The position numbers were made by a program, and so were the translations under genes. This document shows positions 31,666 to 38,161 of a stretch of DNA of 38,161 bases, one piece after another; within the stretch, counting starts at the first letter, position 1; each line of letters begins with the position of its first letter. The stretch comes from a virus: positions 1-38,161 of the IMG/VR virus record IMGVR_UViG_3300035703_000209; one strand, given 5' to 3'. The notes under the pieces are model-generated. The model made no database searches and had not been told where the DNA came from. It worked only from the letters and a program-made list of their open reading frames with translations.

Positions 31666-33531
31666 ATGCCTTTTACAAAATTTACTAATTTAGATTTTGA
31701 TCAAATAAAAACATCGATCAAAGATTATCTAAGAGCCAACTCAACATTCACCGACTTTGATTTCGAAGGATCTAATTTTTCGGTACTAATTGATACGCTA
31801 GCATATAATACTTATATCACGGCATTTAATTCTAATATGATAGTAAATGAGTCTTTTCTAGACTCTGCAACTATAAGGGAAAATGTCGTTTCACTTGCTA
31901 GAAATATAGGATATGTACCAAAATCAAAAATTTGTGCAAAAGCAAATGTCTCTTTTGATATTTCTGTCCCAAATGGAAATATTCAACAACTTATTTTAAA
32001 AGCTGGATTAGTGTGTGTAGGTGCAATTGATAAAACCTCATATACTTTTTGTGTTCCGGAAGATATAACAGTAAATATCAACAATGGAATTGCATCTTTT
32101 CAAAATATTGAAGTATATCAGGGAATATATTTAACAAAAACTTTTACGGTTGATAATTCATACAATCAGAGATTTATTTTATCCAACCCAGATATTGATA
32201 CTTCGACTATTGTAGTTAAAGTAGGGACAAAGGAATATAAAAAAATAGATAATATTTTAAAAGTCGATAAAAATTCTGAAATATATTTACTGCAGGAAGT
32301 ACAGGACGAAAAATACGAACTACTTTTTGGGGATGGAATTATTGGTAAAAAATTGACAAGCGGTGAGACTGTAACCGTAAGTTATATTACTACTCTTGGT
32401 AAAGAAGGTAACGGAGCGTCTTTCTTTTCATACTCCGGAACAACAACTGATAATAATGGAATTTTTGTTAATCCATCAGGAACGGTTTCGGTAACAACTT
32501 TAAATCGAGCTTCTGATGGAGGTGATATAGAATCAATTGATTCGATAAAATACTTTGCTCCAAGACTTTACTCTTCACAATATCGTGCTGTTACTGCAAA
32601 AGATTATGAATCTATAATTCAACTAATATATCCAAATACAGAATCAGTGTCTGTTGTTGGTGGTGAAGAATTGGATCCTCCACAGTATGGAAGAGTTTTA
32701 ATTAGTATTAAACCAAAAAATGGTATTTCAATATCAGATTTTACAAAAACTCAGATATTAAATGATTTAAAAAAATACTCAATTTCTGGAATCAACCAAG
32801 AGTTAGTTGATGTTAAACTAATTTATGTTGAAGTTGAATCAGATGTTTTTTACGATTCATCTAAAGTTAGTAATATAACTGAGTTAAAAGGTAAGATAAT
32901 GTCATCATTGGAAACATATTCAAAATCTATAGATTTGAATAAATTTGGAGGAAGATTTAAATACAGTAAACTTCTTCAAATAATTGATAATGTTGATAGT
33001 TCTATCACCTCAAACATTACCAGAGTTGTAATGAGAAGAGATATGAAGTCTGTATTAAATACATACTCTCAATATGAAATTTGTTTCGGAAATCAATTCC
33101 ATAAAAGAACCGATAAACCTACTATAAAAAGCACTGGATTTAGATTGGAGGACGATCCGGAGATGGTGTATTTTAGTGATGTTTCCCAGGAAAATAGTGA
33201 AATTGGAACATTATCTATCATAAAACCATCTTCAGAACCCGATATTTACGAAATTGTTAAAAAGTCTATAGGAACAGTAAATTATAAAAAGGGTGAAATA
33301 ATTGTTAATACTGTTAATATAGTTGAAACAGAATTAGATGATGGAATTATTGAAATACAGGCTCTTCCAGAATCAAATGATATTATAGGTTTGCAGGATT
33401 TGTATTTAATTTTCGATACTGGTAAAAGCACTATAAATATGGTTAAAGATACAATATCTTCTGGAGAACAGATTTCTGGTACAAATTTCCCAGTAAGATC
33501 TAGTTATTCAAACGGAAAATTAACGAGGTAG
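31666..33531 (+). CDS. 6: baseplate wedge protein gp6
   Basis: 621 residues (T4 gp6 has 660). The N-terminus MPFTKFTNLDFDQIKTSIKD, YLRANSTFTDFDFEGSNFSV, YNTYITAFNSNMIVNESFLD is characteristic of gp6. The centre (YFAPRLYSSQYRAVTAKDYE) carries the baseplate-J-type domain. It forms the hexameric wedge scaffold of the baseplate with gp25 and gp53. Late expression from the promoter before gp25. Confidence 0.93.
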   Translation: MPFTKFTNLDFDQIKTSIKDYLRANSTFTDFDFEGSNFSVLIDTLAYNTYITAFNSNMIVNESFLDSATIRENVVSLARNIGYVPKSKICAKANVSFDISVPNGNIQQLILKAGLVCVGAIDKTSYTFCVPEDITVNINNGIASFQNIEVYQGIYLTKTFTVDNSYNQRFILSNPDIDTSTIVVKVGTKEYKKIDNILKVDKNSEIYLLQEVQDEKYELLFGDGIIGKKLTSGETVTVSYITTLGKEGNGASFFSYSGTTTDNNGIFVNPSGTVSVTTLNRASDGGDIESIDSIKYFAPRLYSSQYRAVTAKDYESIIQLIYPNTESVSVVGGEELDPPQYGRVLISIKPKNGISISDFTKTQILNDLKKYSISGINQELVDVKLIYVEVESDVFYDSSKVSNITELKGKIMSSLETYSKSIDLNKFGGRFKYSKLLQIIDNVDSSITSNITRVVMRRDMKSVLNTYSQYEICFGNQFHKRTDKPTIKSTGFRLEDDPEMVYFSDVSQENSEIGTLSIIKPSSEPDIYEIVKKSIGTVNYKKGEIIVNTVNIVETELDDGIIEIQALPESNDIIGLQDLYLIFDTGKSTINMVKDTISSGEQISGTNFPVRSSYSNGKLTR

Positions 33532-33541
33532 TGTTAGAAAT

Positions 33542-36500
33542 ATGATTACAACTGGTTTTGACTCTAGAGTCAAGGTACAACAAATTATCAAAAATCAGTT
33601 ACCAGAATTCTTATTATCAGAATCACCGAAAACTGTTGAATTTCTAAAACAATATTACATTTCTCAAGAATATCAAGGTGGTCCAATTGACATTGTTGAG
33701 AATTTAGATCAATATTTAAATTTTAATAATTTAACTCCAGAAGTAATAAATGGAAAAACCACCTTAAATGGTGATATAACTGATACTAGTGAAACTATTT
33801 TTGTAAATTCTACTAAGGGATTTCCAAAAAGTTATGGATTATTAAAAATTGATGATGAAATAATAACATATACCGGTATTACTACTAATAGTTTTATAGG
33901 ATGTATTAGATCTTTCAGTGGAATTGTATCATATAAACATCAAAATAATCCAGAAGAATTAGTTTTTTCAAAATCTTCTGCAAAATCTCATAGTTCAGGA
34001 TCTATTGTCAGTAATTTGAGTGTTGAATTTTTAAAAGAATTTTACAAAAAACTTAAGTATTTGTTTGCTCCTGGATTTGAAGATGTTAATTTTGTAAGTG
34101 ATTTAAATGTAAATAATTTTATAAAACAAATTCGTAATTTTTATGAAGGAAAAGGGACTGATGATTCATTTAGAATTTTATTTAACGTTCTTTATGGAGT
34201 AGATCCTAAAGTTGTTAATTTAGAAAATTTTCTTTTTAAATCATCAAATGCAATTTTTATAAGAAGAGAAATATTAATTACAGAAAGAATTAGTGGAAAT
34301 CCTAATAATCTAGTTGGTCAAACAATTAGAAATAAATCAAATACTGCATCTGGTCCAGTTTCAGAAGTTGAGATTATATCTAGAAAATCTAAAACTCTTT
34401 ACAAAATACAATTATTTGCTGGGTACAGTGAAAAAAGTCTTATAGAAGGTACATTTGAAATTACACCTAAAACGAAAGTTTCTGATTTTGTTCCATCAGG
34501 TTCTTCTTCAATTACAGTTGACAGTACAATTGGATTCCCTAAATCTGGTATTTTAATTTGTGGAGAAAATGATAACATTAGATACACCGATAAAACAGTA
34601 AATCAATTTTTTGGATGTACTAATATACTACATGATATTAGTGTTGCTTCTGATATTAGATCGGATAATACTATCTATGGTTATGAAAATGGCGATACCT
34701 CTAAACTTGTCGAATTGAGAGTTACTGGAGTACTTTCTGACATCTCAAATAAGGATAAGTTTAATTTATTAATAGATAATGAATCTATTAAAGTTAGGAA
34801 TATAGGGGAAAAAATATTTAACAATAATGAAACTTATAAAGAATTTTTCTTTAATACTTGGATTTATAATGTCAGAACAAGATATGACATTGAAAATTTC
34901 ATAAACAATCAAATTACACTTTATGAAACTCCGGATAAATCAAGTTTAAAGAGATTTGATATCGTAGATATTTTAGATATTAATTCCGAAAATATAGTTT
35001 TATCTGATGCTAAAGTTATTAGTATATCTTCGAAGATAATAACTTTAAATAAAAATATAACAGGTGTAAATCCCAATAGAAGATTAACTGTAAGGAGAAA
35101 ATATAATTATTCTAGCACTTATAATTCTTCAAATATTAATTTAAGTTCAAATAAAATTCTATCTAATGTTCAAAATACATATAACGAATTTAATGAATAT
35201 GCTTATGTTGCTTCAAATTCACTACCAGACTATCCAATAAGTAAATCAATATATTCAAATACTATATCAATAACAGAATCTACAGATTTTAATCTAGTTT
35301 ATGGTGGATATAACAAACTTACTGATTTATATTCTATTTTAATTTTTGATAATGATATTCCTTTTGTGACCGGAGATGCCGTTGTCTATACTGGAACGGG
35401 AACAGAAATAGAAGGTCTTACTTTTGGAACAGTTTATTATGTTGAACTTATAAAAGAAGGTACTAGAAAAAATAAAATAAGATTATATAATTCTAGATCT
35501 TTTATTAATACTGATAGTTATATTGAATTTGGTATTAATAAAAATGTATCAAAACATACTTTTACATTAAATCAACATTATAATAGAAAAATATTCCCTA
35601 AAAAATCATTACATAAAATACCATTAAGTGTTAATAACCAGTCAGGAAATAATAAAAAAACTAAATCAGGACCTATAGGTGTTTTGATTAATGGTGTAGA
35701 GATTATTAATTATAAAAGTGATGATAGGATTTACTATGGTCCTATTGAATCTGTTAAAGTTTATAATGGAGGTATTGACTATGATGTCGTTAATCCACCA
35801 ACAATAGAAGTATCAAAAGTTGGAATTGGAACTACAGCACTAGTTCAAGCAGTTGTCAACGGTTCAGTCAAAGAAGTTATTGTCGATCCACAGCAATTTA
35901 ATATAAGTAAAATTCTCTCAGCATCTATTATAGGTGGTAATGGATTTGGTGCGAAAATACAACCAATTTTATCTAAAAAATATAGAGAAATAGAATTTAA
36001 TGGAACACAACTAACGTTTGGTTTGCCAAATGGTGGGGTTGATATTGCCAATGAGACGATAACTTTTAAAAAAGAACATAATCTAGTTGATGGTGAAAAG
36101 ATAGTATATGATAGGAATGGTAATCAACCCTTAGGTATAGGTAATTTTGGAGGTTCGAACACAAATCAAGAAAAATATCTTATTAGTGGATCTATATATT
36201 ATCCTAAAGTTATTAACCCTAGAACAATATTATTATACAATAGCGAAAATGATTATATTTCTGGAATTAATACTATTGGATTTACGACTTCAAACCTAGG
36301 TGGAGTGCATAAATTTAGATTGTATGAGGAATCAAATACAATATCAGAAATAAAAGTTGTAGATTCTGGATATGATTATGAAAATAGAAAACTAAGAGTT
36401 CTGCCAATTGGAATATCAACCTTTTCCAGTATAATAACATATGAAAATCATGGATTTAGAGATGGAGCAGTTGTTAGATATTCATACGAAAAGAGTAAAA

Positions 36501-38161
36501 TATCTGGTCTATCAACATCTAATCAATATCATGTTATAAAAATTAGCGATTCGGAGTTCCAGTTAGCTGATGGTGGACCAGTTTCTGTTTCACCATCACT
36601 TGATAATTTTAATAAAAAGAATTTTGTAAAGATAAAATCTTCAGGTGAAGGTTATCAAATATTCGAATATCCAAAAATTGAAGTTATTATTAATGCTGAG
36701 ATAATAGGTTCTGGAAATACAATAATAGCTACTCCTATTGTTCGAGGTAAAATTGTTGATGCATATTTGTATGAGAAGGGAACAAATTATGGTTCTAAGA
36801 TTTTAAATTTCCACAAAAAACCATTTCTATTCATCAAGAATGGTCAAGAATCTCAATTAAAACCTATAATTTCTGATGGAAAAATAGTAAATGTTGAGGT
36901 CCAAAATGGAGGAAAATTTTATAATGCTCCCCCAGATTTAATAATTACTGGTGATGGACAGGGTGCGAAATTAAGATCGATTGTTGAAAATGGAAAAATA
37001 GTCGATGTTGTGGTAATTAATTCGGGAACAAATTACACAATTAACAAGACAAAAATTAGAGCACAGTCTCCCGGAAGAAATTGTGTCTTAGATTCATCTG
37101 TTAGATTTTTAACTGTTAATAATTATTCTCGTTTTTCTGATGAAATTCTTTATAATTATGAAAATGACTTTTCTTATGGTGTAGTTGGATATTCAACAGA
37201 TAGAGAAGGTCAATCATTCTTAGATCCAGATAGTCCAGGATTACATTCAAAAGTAATTGGATGGTGTTATGATGGAAATCCAATTTATGGTCCTTTTGCA
37301 TTTGAAAATCCAGAAGATTTGAATTCCCAAATTGTCACATTAAAATCTGGTTATAGTGCATCTTTTGATAATGTAGTAGATCGTCCAATTGATGATTCTT
37401 TCCCATTAGGATTTTTTGTTGAGGATTATAAGTTTGATTCTAAGGGCGGATTAGATATCCATAATGGAAGATTTTCAAAAACCCCAGAATTTCCAAATGG
37501 AATATATGCTTACTATGTTGGTCTCTCTACCGACAGTTCAACTTCAAAATTAATTCCACAATTTCCATATTTTATAGGCGATACTTACAGAGCTAGTTTT
37601 GATGAAAGTAGTTTAGACCAATATTTTGATTTTAATAATTCAAATTTAATTAGAAATACTTTTCCATATAGAGTTAATCAAGAATATTCTAATAATGATT
37701 TTATAGTAGAGTCTTCAAAAGAATCATTACAATTATCTGTTGTTGAATCTGTATCTAGAGGTGATATTGATTCTTTCAATATTGTAAATCCGGGAGATAA
37801 CTATAAAGTTGGAAATTCTATCATTTTTAATAATGATGGCAGCGGAGGAAGTGGAGCATCTGCAGAGGTTTCTGAGATAGTTGGTAAAAAAGTTTTAAAT
37901 ATTCAAACTTCGTATGAAAAATTTGAAAATTCTATTGTCACTAAAGAGTCTAACAATTTAGTTAGAATTTATACGAATAATTATCACCAATTTAAAGATC
38001 AAGATTTTATTAAGATATCTGGAGTGACAACATACATTGATGGATTAGAGAAATCTCACATTATAGGAGTTTCTTCAGAAAACACATTTCTTGTCGATAA
38101 AATTTTACCAAATACAGGAATTGTAACTGATATTTACGTTTCTTCTATTAGTCCTTTACTT
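33542..38161 (+). CDS. giant virion protein with YHYH-like domain, partial
   Basis: More than 1540 residues, open to the right edge with no stop seen. The N-terminus (MITTGFDSRVKVQQIIKNQL) is helical; residues ~70-130 and ~310-365 hold a repeated beta motif (GFPKSYGLLKIDDEIITYTG and GFPKSGILICGENDNIRYTD). At least six later 'G-x-Y-PP' beta repeats occur (for example VKVYNGGIDYDVVNPPTIEV; VEVQNGGKFYNAPPDLIITG). Around 1238-1330 GWCYDGNPIYGPF and FPNGIYAYYVG resemble a YHYH-type domain. Being next to gp6, it may be the wedge protein corresponding to T4 gp7 or a cyanophage-specific tail protein; neither is shown by sequence. Confidence 0.8.
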   Translation, partial: MITTGFDSRVKVQQIIKNQLPEFLLSESPKTVEFLKQYYISQEYQGGPIDIVENLDQYLNFNNLTPEVINGKTTLNGDITDTSETIFVNSTKGFPKSYGLLKIDDEIITYTGITTNSFIGCIRSFSGIVSYKHQNNPEELVFSKSSAKSHSSGSIVSNLSVEFLKEFYKKLKYLFAPGFEDVNFVSDLNVNNFIKQIRNFYEGKGTDDSFRILFNVLYGVDPKVVNLENFLFKSSNAIFIRREILITERISGNPNNLVGQTIRNKSNTASGPVSEVEIISRKSKTLYKIQLFAGYSEKSLIEGTFEITPKTKVSDFVPSGSSSITVDSTIGFPKSGILICGENDNIRYTDKTVNQFFGCTNILHDISVASDIRSDNTIYGYENGDTSKLVELRVTGVLSDISNKDKFNLLIDNESIKVRNIGEKIFNNNETYKEFFFNTWIYNVRTRYDIENFINNQITLYETPDKSSLKRFDIVDILDINSENIVLSDAKVISISSKIITLNKNITGVNPNRRLTVRRKYNYSSTYNSSNINLSSNKILSNVQNTYNEFNEYAYVASNSLPDYPISKSIYSNTISITESTDFNLVYGGYNKLTDLYSILIFDNDIPFVTGDAVVYTGTGTEIEGLTFGTVYYVELIKEGTRKNKIRLYNSRSFINTDSYIEFGINKNVSKHTFTLNQHYNRKIFPKKSLHKIPLSVNNQSGNNKKTKSGPIGVLINGVEIINYKSDDRIYYGPIESVKVYNGGIDYDVVNPPTIEVSKVGIGTTALVQAVVNGSVKEVIVDPQQFNISKILSASIIGGNGFGAKIQPILSKKYREIEFNGTQLTFGLPNGGVDIANETITFKKEHNLVDGEKIVYDRNGNQPLGIGNFGGSNTNQEKYLISGSIYYPKVINPRTILLYNSENDYISGINTIGFTTSNLGGVHKFRLYEESNTISEIKVVDSGYDYENRKLRVLPIGISTFSSIITYENHGFRDGAVVRYSYEKSKISGLSTSNQYHVIKISDSEFQLADGGPVSVSPSLDNFNKKNFVKIKSSGEGYQIFEYPKIEVIINAEIIGSGNTIIATPIVRGKIVDAYLYEKGTNYGSKILNFHKKPFLFIKNGQESQLKPIISDGKIVNVEVQNGGKFYNAPPDLIITGDGQGAKLRSIVENGKIVDVVVINSGTNYTINKTKIRAQSPGRNCVLDSSVRFLTVNNYSRFSDEILYNYENDFSYGVVGYSTDREGQSFLDPDSPGLHSKVIGWCYDGNPIYGPFAFENPEDLNSQIVTLKSGYSASFDNVVDRPIDDSFPLGFFVEDYKFDSKGGLDIHNGRFSKTPEFPNGIYAYYVGLSTDSSTSKLIPQFPYFIGDTYRASFDESSLDQYFDFNNSNLIRNTFPYRVNQEYSNNDFIVESSKESLQLSVVESVSRGDIDSFNIVNPGDNYKVGNSIIFNNDGSGGSGASAEVSEIVGKKVLNIQTSYEKFENSIVTKESNNLVRIYTNNYHQFKDQDFIKISGVTTYIDGLEKSHIIGVSSENTFLVDKILPNTGIVTDIYVSSISPLL

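Noticed and set aside
1-38161. tRNA genes
   Set aside because: No cloverleaf with a GTTCRANNC arm and matching acceptor stem was noticed in the intergenic regions.

Overview
The window looks like part of a T4-like cyanomyovirus (contractile-tailed phage of marine or freshwater Synechococcus/Prochlorococcus). The evidence is T4-type baseplate wedge genes (gp25, gp6), four ATAAATA late-promoter motifs, a cyanophage-type CP12 Calvin-cycle inhibitor, several 2OG-Fe(II) oxygenases, and many short genes of types seen in cyanophages. Family assignments come from motif reading and memory, not from a database search. All genes but one lie on the + strand.

Layout. (1) 1-5.7 kb: a tightly overlapping run of small, mostly unknown genes joined by ATGA/TGATG stop-start overlaps, ending in cp12 and a rho-independent terminator. 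(2) 5.7-11 kb: a Dam-type GATC methylase, then short operons each opened by a TATAAT promoter, encoding a SPFH/prohibitin-like membrane protein, a SprT-like metalloprotease, an RlpA-like double-psi barrel protein, a secreted protein and a papain/transglutaminase-like protein. (3) 11-12.9 kb: small genes. (4) 12.9-17.4 kb: a glycine-rich tail adhesin surrounded by four 2OG-Fe(II) oxygenases and two four-cysteine (CxxC) proteins. (5) 17.4-18.7 kb: a GIY-YIG homing endonuclease on the minus strand, next to a 3 x 31 bp tandem repeat. (6) 18.5-20.4 kb: small acidic genes and an ArdA-type antirestriction protein, bracketed by two clusters of CGAGAT / CTCGACGAG repeats. (7) 20.7-24.1 kb: acidic small genes, a DNA/RNA-ligase-like nucleotidyltransferase and a MutH-like endonuclease. 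(8) 24.06-28.81 kb: a strikingly GC-rich array of 19 single-gene cassettes, each with its own promoter and no Shine-Dalgarno sequence. (9) 28.8-38.2 kb: AT-rich late region with a glycosyltransferase, conserved small proteins, gp25, gp6 and a virion protein of more than 1540 residues that runs off the window.

The most unusual feature is the regulatory architecture from about 6.5 to 28.6 kb. Genes or short operons are separated by a compact module: stop codon, often a TGGCACA heptamer, a GC-rich inverted repeat whose bases vary while pairing is kept, and then a sigma70-type -10 element. Some hairpins carry the stop codon or the -35 hexamer in the loop. Promoter sequences fall into families that are nearly identical within a neighbourhood but differ between neighbourhoods. 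Together with the Dam/MutH-like pair, ArdA and the acidic proteins, this reads as early, host-takeover DNA; the rest is structural.
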